The translations under genes and the position numbers were made by a program. The notes beneath the pieces were generated by a model that was not told the DNA's origin, did not search any database, and saw only the letters and a list, made by a program, of their open reading frames with translations. From NCBI RefSeq assembly GCF_003589595.1, contig NW_020655294.1, forward strand, positions 780,089 to 844,088: a stretch of 64,000 nucleotides of DNA, written 5' to 3'. How positions within the stretch are numbered: position 1 is the first letter of the stretch; each line of letters starts with the position of its first letter. This document shows positions 33,641-43,916 of the stretch, piece after piece. The DNA is from Hyposmocoma kahamanoa (lineage: Eukaryota > Arthropoda > Insecta > Lepidoptera > Cosmopterigidae).

Positions 33641-33722
33641 TCCTTCGGTCCGTGTGGATTCGAACCAGCGCCTTCAGCATACAGTGCCTGACGCTCTCCC
33701 CACTGAGCTACGGAACGAACTA
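33641..33722 (-). mobile_element. tRNA-like SINE head
   Basis: Minus strand: 'TTCCGTAGCTCAGTGGGGAGAGCG' with a perfect GCTC/GAGC D-stem, a box-B-like GGTTCGAATCC, and acceptor-like complementarity between CGTTCCGT and ACGGACCG. The T-stem is poor. It resembles the heads at 31739 and 50444, so a SINE is more likely than a tRNA gene. Confidence 0.5.
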
Positions 33723-33831
33723 GCACACCTTACGATTTTTTCTATGTGCTTGTTGCAGTATCTTTCTTTTTAGTTTTTAACGACTTCTTTACCGTAGCGC
33801 CATCAGTGAAAAATCTATGAAAGTTCATGTC

Positions 33832-34048
33832 TAGTGGTGCGCCTTGTGGTAAGCGACACGACAGTTCCTGCGCCATTCAGATCTTTAAATCGTAAAGATC
33901 TGAAAGGCACTCACATAGCTCCTTTTACCCTGAGACTTAAGTGGAAAAGCCTTCAAAACTAGGATGCAGTAATGCTGATATTACTGCTTGGTGGTAGAAA
34001 TAGGTAAGGTAGGTAAGGCAGTACTTCCCTGGACGAACTCTTCCATAA
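33832..34048 (-). mobile_element. repeat A with small internal duplication
   Basis: 'GTGGTAAGCGACACGACAG…AAAGATCTGAAAGGCACTC…ATATTACTGCTTGG…TTCCCTGGACGAACTC'. The stretch TAGGTAAGG is duplicated at 34002-34017, and the AAGTCCCATG…CACC block is deleted. Confidence 0.8.
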
Positions 34049-34159
34049 TAGATAATTTTAGTAGCAAATTCTCTATTGCTACTAAAAGGTCATAAGCGGT
34101 CAACAGTGTGCAATAGAGAAAGAGAAAGAAATATTATATAACCTAATAGACAAATAAAA

Positions 34160-34345
34160 AATACCGATTTTTATTTAAGGAGAGGCATTTCAACGCGAGC
34201 CTAGATTAGAGGTGAGGTGAGGTTACCGCAAAACACGCCCAGTAAATTAATATTAATGAAATAAGGAACAGGCGGAGAAAATTTGCCACAGATCCGACAT
34301 CGACAAGTGCCCGATGGCGACTAACGGGGTAATTTACAAATTTTG
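34160..34345 (+). repeat. repeat G fragment
   Basis: 'AGGAGAGGCATTTCAACGCGAG…GATCCGACATCGACAAGTG…CCCGATGGCGACTAACGGGG' parallels 62075-62230 and 45540-45640. Joined directly to repeat A at about 34347. Confidence 0.65.
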
Positions 34346-34349
34346 ATAT

Positions 34350-34592
34350 ATTTTGACGAACAGGTCGTGCGCCTGACGGTAAGCTACACGCCTGTTCACA
34401 ACAGATGCAGTGCCACTCAGAGCCGTCACCCTGAGACATAAGTTGACAAGTCTCATGTGCCTGTAATTTCACCAGCACCTCCCTTAAAACTGGAACACGA
34501 CAATGCTGACATTACTGCTTGGAGGCAGAAATATGTAAGATGGCAGTATTTCCCTGGACGAACTTTTTCACTTGGAGCTCTACTACTACTAT
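34350..34592 (-). mobile_element. repeat A
   Basis: From 'GACGAACAGGTCGTGCGCC' to 'GGAGCTCTACTACTACTA'. The AAATCGCAAAGATCTG…GCC block is missing. Confidence 0.8.
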
Positions 34593-34618
34593 ATAACTAA
34601 AAGGGCTTCAGTTGAACA

Positions 34619-34676
34619 TGGGCGGCAGTACTTTCCTGGACAAACTCTTTCACAAGAAGATTTTCTGCTACTAAAT
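34619..34676 (-). mobile_element. repeat A, 5'-end fragment
   Basis: 'GGCGGCAGTACTTTCCTGGAC…ACTCTTTCACAAG…CTGCTACTAAA' follows the previous copy after about 25 bp. Confidence 0.7.
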
Positions 34677-34857
34677 GAACAACTATAGGCAGTACTTTTT
34701 TCTGCGCTCTAAAGAAAGTAAATTGTAGAAATACTTGGTAGAAATTTGTTATTATGAAGTATAGGATAGTAGCTCTAAGTAACGAGTCTATCTCATCCCG
34801 TTTTCGTTTGTCCTCTGCGCAAAGCCTTATATTTAATCCCTTACGTACGCAAATATA

Positions 34858-35390
34858 CCGCAAATAATTCATATCAAATAAAGGCCAAGATCATTCGGGT
34901 TATTCTAGATATCGAGCACAATTTGTGCGGAAGATTATGCCTACAGAAAGTGAGCTGAGGCGGCCATTTCACCGATATCATGTTCCATAATTAATACCAT
35001 CGATAGACCTTCTAAACTAATACCGTTACAAGTACAATATCAAAACCTTTGACATTTACAAAATCGCTAATCAAAATTGCAGTCTAAGTAACATTTGCAG
35101 TTAATAAAATTCAACATGAATTTCGATGGTTGAAAATGTTATTTGTAAAATGTTAACACTCTCGCAGGACTGTATTACTAACATCTTAAACAACACCTTT
35201 TGTTCCATGACTGACAGCCTCTGTGGTTGGTCCGAGGTCCCGGATTCGATACCCGGCCGGGTCAATGTAGAAACTAATTTTTCTATATTGTCTCGGATCT
35301 GGGTGTTTGTGGTACCGTCGTTGTTTCCGATTTCCATAACACAACTTCTTTAGCTACTAACTTTTAGATCAGAGCAACGCATATGATGTT
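34858..35390 (+). repeat. left arm of an inverted duplication (~530 bp)
   Basis: Matches the reverse complement of 39771-38942 over its whole length: for example 'CATTCGGGTTATTCTAGATATCG', 'CTTCTAAACTAATACCGTTAC' and 'GTTAACACTCTCGCAGGACTG'. The shared part covers both non-SINE sequence (34858-35190) and a SINE F copy (35190-35390). Confidence 0.8.
35190..35390 (+). mobile_element. SINE F
   Basis: Head 'CTCTGTGGTTGGTCCGAGGTC' with box-B-like CGGATTCGATACCCGG, body 'TTTTCTATATTGTCTCGGATC…GGTACCGTCGTTGTTTCCG', tail 'AGATCAGAGCAACGCATATG'. Confidence 0.7.
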
Positions 35391-35394
35391 ATTT

Positions 35395-35620
35395 ATTATT
35401 TGAAGACGTCAACTGCTGAACATAGGCCTCCCCCAAAGATTTCCAGACTAGCCGATCGCACGCGATGTGCATGCATCGGTTACCGCCGCCTTTACCGTGT
35501 CATCCCTCCATCTAGTAGGGGACCGATCTACTGAACTCCTTCCGGTCTGTAGTCTCCATTCGAGAAATTTTCTGACCCAACGGCCATCAGTTCTACGAGC
35601 TATGTGTAACCTACCCTGCT
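35395..35620 (-). mobile_element. RTE-type LINE C-terminus and 3' end
   Basis: 'GAACATAGGCCTCCCCCAAAG' is the complement of the EAYVQQ-like ending, and 'CCCTCCATCTAGTAGGGGACC' is the complement of the PTRW motif. It corresponds to 8850-8990 in reverse orientation. Confidence 0.65.
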
Positions 35621-35814
35621 ACTTTAAGTTCTTATATATATGTATATCATATATTATTAATGCAGTTATCCTCCCGCCTATTAAACAAATTATTATTTAA
35701 TTATTATTAGTGTTGTCTTTATTTTCATGTTTAAACTAACACTAGCTTAAGTACTTTTTATTAACAAATATTATGGATCACGTTGTCTGAGAATAAAATT
35801 ATTATTATTATTAT

Positions 35815-36440
35815 TGTATTTATTTTAAACTCTCGCCTCTCCCAAGGATTAAAAGATTAATTTTGAATTTTTAAATGGGAGAGGCAGTATTTCCCGGCAA
35901 TGGCACAGTCGGCCGGGGTCAGGGACTCAGGTCCAACAATCGGCGAACAATACGTGCCGTATCGAGCAGGACCGCCTTCTGCATTTGTGCTGGAAGTGAC
36001 ACGCCACAGAAATCCAACCGTCTCAAGCTGTTAGATAGGCTGACTGAAATTAACCCATTTGCGAACAAAACAATTGGGATTATTTCAGTAGAGGCCACAT
36101 CCCCCATGTCGGTGATCTCGTGCGCCAGGTCGAGATACTTCCGGCGTTTCTCGGTTTCAGCTTTCACGAGACCCTCGTCATGCGGGATGGTAACGTCCAC
36201 ACGAAATACCCTCGACTGCGATCGATCCAATATCACAATATCAGGCTTATTCGCAAGAATAGTCCTGTCCGTGATAATAGATCGATCCCAGTAGATTTTG
36301 GTGCGGTCATCTTCGAGTATTGGCTCCGGTGAATACTTGTAATATGGCAACCTCTGTTGCACTAGTCCGTACTTGAGAGCGAGCTCTTGGTGTAATATTT
36401 TGGCTGCCTGGTTGTGTCTGTGCAAGTACTCAGTGTAAGC
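35815..36440 (-). mobile_element. R4/Dong-like LINE: restriction-like endonuclease C-terminus and 3' UTR
   Basis: A long minus frame (36527-35919) reads, from about 36440 down: LAYTEYLHRHNQAAKILHQE (His-rich zinc-knuckle-like start), PYYKYSPEPILEDDRTKIYW, DRSIITDRTILANKPDIVIL, DRSQSRVFRVDVTIPHDE, and TEKRRKYLDLAHEITDMGD. The KPD…D spacing and the E-K-x-x-K-Y-x-D-L-A-x-E-I helix match the C-terminal restriction-enzyme-like endonuclease of R4-clade elements. About 190 codons remain open. The UTR ends in CTCTCCCATTT and AGAGGCGAGAGTTTAAAATA (minus strand). Both sides are TAA/ATT runs (35796-35816 and 36444-36460), fitting the known TAA-repeat target of Dong. The reverse transcriptase is absent, so it is 5' truncated. 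Confidence 0.8.
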
Positions 36441-36527
36441 AAGATTTATTATTATTATTAATATTATAATTCTTCGTATATATATTATTATTAATAATTC
36501 GTTAGATTTTACTTTTTTTACGTACAA

Positions 36528-37317
36528 AATTAGATATATTTAAATAGATCGTTCTATTTTGTTAAAACTGAGCAAAAGGAAAAGATTGCGCACTACCAAA
36601 ATTATTTTTATGAATGACAACATGCTTTGCTTAACAACTTACTACCAAATATAGATTGGTAAATTCACTATGTTTTGTTAAAAGTCATGGACCAAAAGTT
36701 GTTGTTTGTACAGTCTTACGAGATTGTTCGAATTTTACAAATAACCCTCTGTATTGTATTGGAGTGTGTGAACGTACAAAATGGAAGCCAATTCTTTCAA
36801 GATAGTTATAGGTTTTGGTGACAATAAAAAACAATTGTCTCACGATCGAAAGAACAGAATATTTAATGCTACCTTTGGCAGCAAAATATACACCGAAGCG
36901 AAACTGTTTCTTGAAACTTGAGTACCATTCGATTTGAGACTGCTTTTAAAATGAAATTGGTACACTATCTTGCTGGTTCAGCGTTGCTGTTAAAATCACT
37001 GTTTCCACTAGTTACAAGTCAAAAGACTGAATGGTAGTTAAAGATACTGTGATTTAAACAGCCCACCGGCGCAAAGTTGTGTGACGGTTTTAGACGTCGC
37101 CTATTATTACAGGCTCACTGTTATTAATTTCCTTAACAAAATAGATTGTGTTGGCAAAAAAAATACAATTACAATTCAAAACTTAAGTACTAAACAGTAA
37201 TAAGAGAACATAATTTGAAGAATAAATGTTTCAAATTCTTTTTGAATGATATAGAAGCCTAGATAAAGAAAGTTAGCCAGCAGATTAATAGACTACATAA
37301 CGCTTTCGCTTTGAAGA
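36528..37317. other. no recognised feature
   Basis: No motif or shared repeat. Confidence 0.4.
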
Positions 37318-37660
37318 TTTTTTTTAATGGTACCAAGTAACCGGACGAACCAATCGTACGCCTTGTCGGTAAGCATCACGCGTATCTATAACAGTTGTAG
37401 TGCCACTCGGAACTTTAAATCGTAAAGATCTGAAGTGCACTACCACTACGCCTGTTACCCTGAGACATAAGTTGACAAGTCCCATGTGTAATATTCACAT
37501 TAAGCCGGGTACAGATACTGTAGAGAGGTTCCAGTGTGTACTGGTAAAACAGTCTTCACTCGCCAGAATGAGGACCTGATTCTTGTCAGCTCGTTATGAA
37601 CTGTGTACACTAGTGAGTATCCGGCTTTATTGCTGGGCGGCAGTGCTGCTACGGGAAGAA
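37318..37660 (-). mobile_element. repeat A interrupted by a PIF-like MITE
   Basis: Repeat A blocks at 37335-37488 (GTACCAAGTAACCGGACGAAC … TTGACAAGTCCCATGTG) and 37627-37642 (TTGCTGGGCGGCAG). The middle part of A (CCTGTAATTTC…GGAACGCAG) is also deleted. MITE M occupies 37503-37626. Confidence 0.75.
37503..37626. mobile_element. MITE M, 124 bp, TTA target duplication
   Basis: The ends AGCCGGGTAC and GTATCCGGCT form a 10-bp terminal inverted repeat with one mismatch, flanked by TTA on both sides (37500-37502 and 37627-37629). A TTA/TAA 3-bp duplication with G/C-rich ends is typical of PIF/Harbinger-type MITEs. Removing the element rejoins 'CACATTACTGC…GGCGGCAG'-like repeat A sequence. Confidence 0.75.
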
Positions 37661-38228
37661 GTCAAAACACGACAGTTACAAAAATAATAATATCGATAAA
37701 AGGTATCCAGATATTTCGTAGTCTCGTGCTGTGAACGGTTACACCGGCCTTTGTGGCACGTCTTCATTTCGTTTGTAGAACAAATTACTTGTCTCAAAGA
37801 CTTTCGGCTTTCAACCTTTAAGAGCTAGGAGTACCTTTGTTATTTCCTTCAATATCAACAGAGAATATAATATTGTAATATTGTGACATCCCAATGCCAA
37901 CTGAGTTTATATTGGTATTCAAAGCCGTTTTGTATTGATTTTCGCCTACGTAATCTTATCTTTTGAGGTTCCTTGTTACACGGTTATATGCTAGATAGAA
38001 GTAAGGTTTCAATATTATACTTATAGTTGACACAATGTGATCGATCCGTTTTGATAGTTGCGAAAGTTTTATTAGTTGCGTTCTGGTTTGGAAAGATGAA
38101 GGTGCTAATAAAAATGGAAGTGAATAAATGACACAAGCGCAGCTATTTTATTAATTTAAGCGGAGGGAGGGTGCAGTTAATTCTGCATGAAAAATATTCC
38201 GCAAAGTGAGCCTGAATCTATTAATTAG
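37661..38228. other. no recognised feature
   Basis: Spacer without a frame above 60 codons. Confidence 0.4.
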
Positions 38229-38312
38229 ATAAAGGTGCTGGTGAAATTACTGGCATATGGGACTTGTCAACTTATGTCACAGAGTGACGGGCGCAGTGGC
38301 AATACCCCTATG
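38229..38312 (+). mobile_element. repeat A fragment
   Basis: 'GGTGCTGGTGAAATTACTGGC…CTTGTCAACTTATGTCAC…GGGCGCAGTGGC'. Confidence 0.8.
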
Positions 38313-38867
38313 TAAATTCTTTGTATTATAAAAAAAACACATTGTAAAGTTGAAATGAAACTGTTTAATTAAGACATTGTTTTTTATTGCCGCATTATGT
38401 TACATACATGTAGGATACATTTAAACTATAGTTTTTGCGTGAATTAAAAAAAAATAGTGTTGTAATCAATTGATACTTGAGTTTCACCGTCTCAAATAAA
38501 AACTATAAAAATACTAACTTAATTAAATATTGATATGCCCAGTGTTTACAGTTATAAAACCAGATTTTGGTTCTTTTTCTGAAAATTTTGAATTGGCTTC
38601 TTTGATTTTTATCTAACGGCATCCAGCTTGGGTACACGCGCAGTTATTGGCCATCTTGGTAGTTAGACTAGACTAGACTTTGCGTTCGTTTGTTTTTGGT
38701 GTCTTTCTCTTGTAACTGCGTATTGCATTTGATGTATATCTGTTAAATACCATGTATAATAATTGCTAATACACTCTAACAGGCCTGAACAAAAACAAAA
38801 AAGCATAAGCATAAGCAACCACAAATTATATTATATTATATATATTTATATTTTACAACTTTAAATA
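38313..38867. other. no recognised feature
   Basis: Contains a short GACTA tandem near 38668-38682. Confidence 0.4.
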
Positions 38868-39012
38868 AATGTATGTAACATTGCTCTGATCCCACAGTAA
38901 GTAATTACTGCTGTAATATAATAATAATAATATTAGACAACATCATATGCGTTGCTCTGATCTAAAAGTAAATAGCTAAAGAAGTTGTGTTATGGAAATC
39001 GGAAACAACAGA

Positions 39013-39300
39013 CCCGAGAAAATATATTTATTTATTTATTTTTATTTCGGGCATCCAACAGCTTACAATATATTAACAATTTGAAAGATAAACAATCCCA
39101 AACAACTACGCCAATTACAGGATACCCCAAACATTTTTCAAACTTACAAACTTCCGTTAATAATAAATTTTGACATGTTTATATGTACTCTAAAACTTGT
39201 AAAAAAGTATATGTATATTATATGACTGTGAAATATACATTAGTAGTAATATGACTTGTTCTTCATTGTGTAGATGATGAACAGGTGTTGTTTATGTGAG

Positions 39301-39337
<37 letters not shown>

Positions 39338-39355
39338 ATGTGTACATGTACATAT
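39013..39355 (-). mobile_element. retroelement 3' insert in SINE F
   Basis: Absent from the paired copy at 34858-35390. On the minus strand it ends '…GCTGTTGGATGCCCGAAATAAAAATAAATAAATAAATAT', a poly(A)-signal-like run. The other end is a (TG)n run (39307-39335). AATATA/CATATA at the borders may be the target duplication. Confidence 0.55.
39305..39336. repeat. (TG)n microsatellite
   Basis: About 15 TG units, followed by a palindromic TGTACATGTGTACATGTACA. Confidence 0.95.
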
Positions 39356-39775
39356 AGAAAAATTAGTTTCCTGGGACCTCGGACCAACCACAGAGGCTGT
39401 CAGTCAGGAACAAAAAGGTGTTGTTAGTGATGTTAGTAATACAGTCCTGCGAGAGTGTTAACATTTTACAAATAACATTTTCAACAATCGAAATTCATAT
39501 TGAATTTTGTTAACTGCAAATGTTACTTGGTGATTTTAGACTGCAATTTTGATAAGCGATTTTGTAAATATCAAAGGTTTTGATATTCTACTTGTAACGG
39601 TATTAGTTTAGAAGGTCTATCGATGGTATTAATTATGGAACATTATATCGGTGAAATGACCGCCTCAGCTCACTTTCTGTAGGCATAATCTTCCGCACAA
39701 ATTGTGCTCGATATCTAGAATAACCCGAATGATTTTGGCGTTTATTTGATATAAATTATTTGCCGTTTACGGCCC

Positions 39776-39920
39776 TCAGAGTGTAGACTGCAGAATGTAG
39801 ATTGTAGAATGTAGACCATAGGAATATTTCTCCTGGCCCGGGAATCGAACCTAGGAACACTGAGTCTTCAGTCAGTCAGTTAAGAAACTAGTGGAGTAAT
39901 TTCACAAAAAATATATTAAT
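39776..39920. repeat. short tandem plus SINE C head fragment
   Basis: Tandem GTAGA(A/T)TGTAGA units at 39784-39815, a SINE C head fragment (minus, 'CCCGGGAATCGAACCTAGG', 39837-39855), and the motif 'CTAGTGGAGTAATTTCACAA' at 39889 also found at 31859. Confidence 0.6.
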
Positions 39921-40490
39921 GTTATGTTAGTAAACCATCATGATGTCGTCTCAATTCGGCAACTTTTGTCCAACACATAACTTTGAAAAAACACTCACTT
40001 ACTCCATTTCAGTCCGTTTAACGAACCCCAGACGACTCGATCGATACCTTTTCGTCTCGTACGCAACTTCGCAAAACACCACGCATATATTCTTTTGCTT
40101 CTTTAGTACATTCCTTTACTTTAAATTAAATTCTAATTTGCGTTATTTCGCCATGAATAAAATAGAATGTAAAAAGACCGTCAAATTCTGGCTTAAGAAT
40201 AAAACTTACAATGAAACTTGCTGGAAGTTTTAGTTGCAGTATCTTAATTGTTTTTACATAACCATTAATTTATAACTACTAATTCAGAAAATCTGTTTTT
40301 AAGCTGTAATATTAAGAAGTATGAGCGAAAAGAAAAGACGAAAAACACAGGTACACATTTATGTATATTAGGCATTGCAGTTACGCATTTGGTTCTAACA
40401 TTAAAATGTATAGTTTTACTATGAAGATTGTATAATTTAAGGTCCTTTCTTATTGTTTATTTTAATAACTGTATAAGTATGTATAAGTAT
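39921..40490. other. no recognised gene
   Basis: A 97-codon plus frame (39940-40233) shows no motif. Confidence 0.3.
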
Positions 40491-40700
40491 AACTGCCTCC
40501 GTGGCCGAACGGTTACCATGCCGGACTGCCACGCAGAGGTCCCAGGTTCGATTCCCGGGCCGGGCGAAATATTTGTATGACCTACATTTATTTCTCTCGT
40601 GAGTTTGGGTGTAATTTGTGGTTGTTTATGTGTGTCCATGGCACCCGCGACACAGGGTTTCCCTAGTGCGGGGCTATGTTGAGTGTGTGCGTTATTATTA
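40491..40700 (+). mobile_element. tRNA-derived SINE C, full copy
   Basis: Head 'GCCTCCGTGGCCGAACGGTT…' (box A) and 'CAGGTTCGATTCCCGGGCCGG' region (box B at about 40545-40556), body 'ATATTTGTATGACCTACATT…', end 'CACAGGGTTTCCCTAGTGCG' and a GTGTGCG(TTA)n tail. Compare 52085-52310 and 55366-55580. Confidence 0.85.
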
Positions 40701-41096
40701 TATTATTATATTATATATTTTAATACAATCATAGCTTTATTTACTTATTTTCATTGTATCGAATTAAGTTACATTCAAATAAATTTATCTTATCTTAGGT
40801 CAATGTATATTATCATAATATTCATTACAGTCAGTAAGTTGTTTTACCTAGAACTTAAGACCAATGCACCTAAAAAAAATCTAAACGATTACAAACTCAT
40901 ACAACTTCGAACGGATTTCTCGTGAGAATCTAGTAATCTTGTTTACGATTTATCGATTCAAATTCCTAGTTATGTTGCGTAGACAGGTGTCAAAACGGGC
41001 CTATTGGATTGTGACGACTATAGCTGCTATAAATGTCCCAATCGATTTGTACAAATTTGTCATATTATTGACAATGTTTTCTACACCATATTTTTA
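40701..41096. other. no recognised gene
   Basis: An 80-codon plus frame is AT-rich and hydrophobic with no motif. Confidence 0.35.
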
Positions 41097-41312
41097 ACCA
41101 ACTTCAAAAAAAGGAGAAGGTTTTCAATTCGTGTGTATTTTTTTTTTGTGTATTTTACGCGATTACATTTTTGAACCGATTTTCATGATTCTTTTTTGTT
41201 GGAAAGAGGGTACCTCAGTGTTGGTCCCATTTAAATTTGAAGAAAATATTCCTCCTCTAAGGGTGACAAACTAGGGGATTAATCCGGTTTCAACCGATTA
41301 TTAACTTTTAAG
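41097..41312 (+). repeat. repeat H, best copy
   Basis: 'CCAACTTCAAAAAAAGGAG…TTTTCAATTCG…GAACCGATTTTCATGATTC…GTTGGAAAGAGGGTACCTCAG…CCATTTAAATTTGAAGAAAA…CTAAGGGTGACAAAC'. Confidence 0.8.
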
Positions 41313-42046
41313 TTTCAGTTTGTATGTTTGTACGCAAAGTTTGAAGTATGATCCTTTTAAAAAAATATATGATATGTACGAATAACGTATCCTTGTGTAA
41401 TGCATATTCGATATTTTATTGTGTACATTTCGATACTACGAACAAATTTTATCAGAAATCTGTTATTGATGAAGGTGTAGAAACATGGTGTATCAATTTC
41501 CTTTTCTACAAATTCCTACTTTAGGTACTTTAGAACTATTCTATTCCAACGAACATGTATTATATATAACATATACTTGAATTTCATGTATCGTATTTTG
41601 TTAACAAATGTCTAGACAAAACATTACGCCTAACATTTCTCCAATTTGTCTCTTGACATTAATTGCCCTCACACATTGATGATGAAATAGATACAAATTA
41701 CGCGGAGAAGTAAAATACAATTTAGTTGTAGCTTGAAAAAGGAAATTACTCAGCATATGCCAAATTCTCCTTTATTGACAGTCGTGTCAAAGAAGTACTA
41801 AATGTAGAAGTTATTTATGTACAAGATACAAAAGAGACGGCTATGACAAAATTTTCGATAGAAATATATATTAAAAATATATTTTTATATAATAACCTGA
41901 AAGCAATTACGAGTATATCATTTATTCCTATTATAGGTTAACAAATCGCATGTGAAATAGTCAAATTAACAACCTAAAGATACTGGTTTGCAACAAAAGG
42001 TACTAAAATACAAAGAAAAAACTTTTTCAACAATTCATAACCTTTT
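41313..42046. other. no recognised feature
   Basis: AT-rich, no repeat recognised. Confidence 0.4.
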
Positions 42047-42302
42047 TTTTATAATATCAAGTGACGCTACATGCCTGTCCATAACACTTGCAGTGCCACT
42101 CAGAGCTTTAAATCGCAAAGATTCCGCCCGTCACCCTGAGACATAAGTTGCCAAGTCCCATGTGCCTGTAATTTCACCAGCACCCTTACTCTTCTAAACC
42201 GCAACGCAGTAATGCTGACATTAAAAAATGGCGGCAGAAAAAGGTAAGGTAACTTCCCTGGACGAACTCTATCACAAGTAGCTCCTCTGTTACTAAAAAA
42301 AA
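42047..42302 (-). mobile_element. repeat A
   Basis: T-run then 'AATATCAAGTGACG', with the GGACGAAC…GTAAGC part deleted, then collinear to 'GTAGCTCCTCTGTTACTAAAAA'. Confidence 0.85.
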
Positions 42303-42384
42303 TCGCGGTCTGTATCGTGGCGGGCTCAAAAGTTCCCATTATACTGGCAGCATGGCCTCGCTGGACGGCAATGGACACTTGTTC
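42303..42384 (-). mobile_element. LINE ORF tail fragment (…QRGHAASIMGT…)
   Basis: Minus frame: GEQVSIAVQRGHAASIMGTF then EPATIQT. The same conserved stretch as 58860-58920 (RLSIAI-stop-RGNAASVMGTF). I recall this tail from reverse-transcriptase-containing ORFs in animal genomes, but the clade is unassigned. Confidence 0.55.
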
Positions 42385-42994
42385 GCCGCTCACGCGATGC
42401 GCTCCTCCTACCGCAAAATGGCGGCTATTTGGTTTCGCAAATTAGAAAAGCATTCATTTTAAATACAAGTTTTTATAAGTAAAAGTTATTATTCTGCATT
42501 GTTAAATAAATACCCTCCGTACTACCAACAAAAACATCTCAAATAAAATGCAGTAATACACCGCAAATCCTGCACTTAAAAAGCACTAATGAAATTTTTG
42601 GTGTACTTGGATAAATATGATAATATTCCGTTTGAGTGGTTCTAACGTTTACAATGAAATTACTCCTTAAAGTATACTTTATGAACATTTATATTCAGGG
42701 TAAACTTAAAAAACGCTACTTACGGTATGTTTTCAATAAATAAACATCGAAATCACCAGCCCGAACAATAACACACACGATTGTCGTGACGTATTTTTGA
42801 TATTGTTTATTTTTTTTAAATGACAGACCCAGGCATTAAAAACTTTATGGTTTGCTAGAGTAGTTACCGAAATAGCAATTAAAATTAGTTCTTTTACCTG
42901 TTATAACTTCGATATCCGATAAATCGGTATAAAATCATCACCGGCACCTCTAGGTGTGGTATGCGTCTACGGCTGCATGTATCGCGTGAGCGGC
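42385..42994 (+). mobile_element. 610-bp element B, copy 3
   Basis: Complete, 610 bp, GCCGCTCACGCGATGCG … ATCGCGTGAGCGGC. TA follows the right end (42995-42996), but the left flank is the LINE fragment ending TTC, so the left TA is lost. Confidence 0.85.
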
Positions 42995-43109
42995 TAAAAG
43001 AACCACGACCCCGGTGATCGCAGAGAGTAGAGATGAGAGACCTGTAAATAGTGCATCTAAAGTAACTTATTAGACACGAATGTAAATTGTGATTGTTGAT
43101 GGTTATTGT

Positions 43110-43606
43110 TGTATAATATCAAGCGACGGAACGAACAGGTCCTCCTCCTAAGCGACACGTCTATACAAAGCAATTACTGTGTCATTTATAGCTTTAAACC
43201 ACAAAGATCTGAGCAGCACTGCTTCTAACTATGTTAAGAACTAAACTACATTAAAAAAATTTTGATTGAAAAGTCATATTACAAAATTGAAGTCTATGTG
43301 TTAGATAAAGATGTATGAAAAGACGACATGGCTCTAGATTCCACACAAATTTGATTCAAAGTGTCTTCCATAGCATTTAAGTTCATTTGAAAAGAGCAAT
43401 CCTAGAGTTTCTTGCTCATTCTTCTCAGGGAAGTCAGCGTAGTGAACGAGCAGTAGCTTGAATGTGACGTGACGTGGGTTGTGACGTTTTCAAGTGTACA
43501 TTTATTTTACCTATAGAATAAATGACTTTGACTCTTCGTCCATCACCCTGGGATATAAAGTTGAAAAGTCCCATGTGCCTGTAATTTTACCCCCATAGCC
43601 TTCAAA
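43110..43606 (-). mobile_element. repeat A interrupted by LINE D 3' end
   Basis: 43113-43226 ('ATAATATCAAGCGACGGAAC…AAAGATCTGAGCAGCACTGC') continues at 43541-43606 ('TCCATCACCCTGGGATATAAAG…CCCATGTGCCTGTAATTTTAC'). Possible CTTC duplication at the borders. Confidence 0.75.
43227..43540 (+). mobile_element. LINE D C-terminus and 3' UTR, nested
   Basis: Frame: KKILIEKSYYKIEVYVLDKD, then V-stop-KDDMALDST. It is followed by the UTR block 'TTCTTGCTCATTCTTCTCAG' and 'GAATAAATGACTTTGACTC'. 5'-truncated retrocopy inserted into repeat A. Confidence 0.75.
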
Positions 43607-43800
43607 GTTTCGCCAACTCTAAGGTCCCGGTTTTGATCCCCGGCGGGGTCAGTCAGTAGAAAAACTAACTTTTCTGTATTATTTCGGATCTGGGTGTTTG
43701 TGGTACCGTCGTTGTTTCCGATTTCCTTAACAGATGTGCTTTAATTACTTAAACGATGGAAGTAACGTATATCTTGTTGTCGAATATTTATATACTGAAA
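43606..43800 (+). mobile_element. SINE F
   Basis: 'CGCCAACTCTAAGGTCCCGGTTTTGATCC', then 'TTTCTGTATTATTTCGGATC TGGG', 'GGTACCGTCGTTGTTTCCG' and 'TTGTTGTCGAATATTTAT'. Confidence 0.65.
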
Positions 43801-43857
43801 CCTGTATGTGTGCAACCTGTACCTGTAGAAAGGAGATTAAAAATCTTATGACCAACT

Positions 43858-43916
43858 GTTACAGGCAGACGTGTCGCTTACCAACAGACGCGCGACTGGT
43901 TTACCCCGTTTTCGTA
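43858..43916 (+). mobile_element. repeat A, tail fragment
   Basis: 'TGTTACAGGCAGACGTGTCGCTTACCA…GCGCGACTGGTTTACCCCG'. Confidence 0.65.

Larger units (their letters stand above)
38868..39771 (-). repeat. right arm of the inverted duplication, with retroelement insertion
   Basis: The SINE F tail (38942-39012) and head (39356-39412), plus flanking non-SINE sequence up to 39771, are the inverse of 34858-35390. An extra insert of about 340 bp (39013-39355) splits the SINE. A second SINE F tail copy lies at 38868-38935. Confidence 0.75.

Noticed and set aside
33641..33722. Functional tRNA gene on the minus strand
   Set aside because: The D-stem and box B are good, but the T-stem and variable region do not fold properly and the sequence resembles the SINE heads at 31739 and 50444.
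35126..35353. 75-codon plus frame and its 78-codon antisense partner
   Set aside because: Both lie in the inverted duplication and SINE F, with no motif.
36120..36332. Plus-strand frames at 35875-36332
   Set aside because: They are antisense to the R4-like endonuclease frame, which matches a known domain, so these are shadows.
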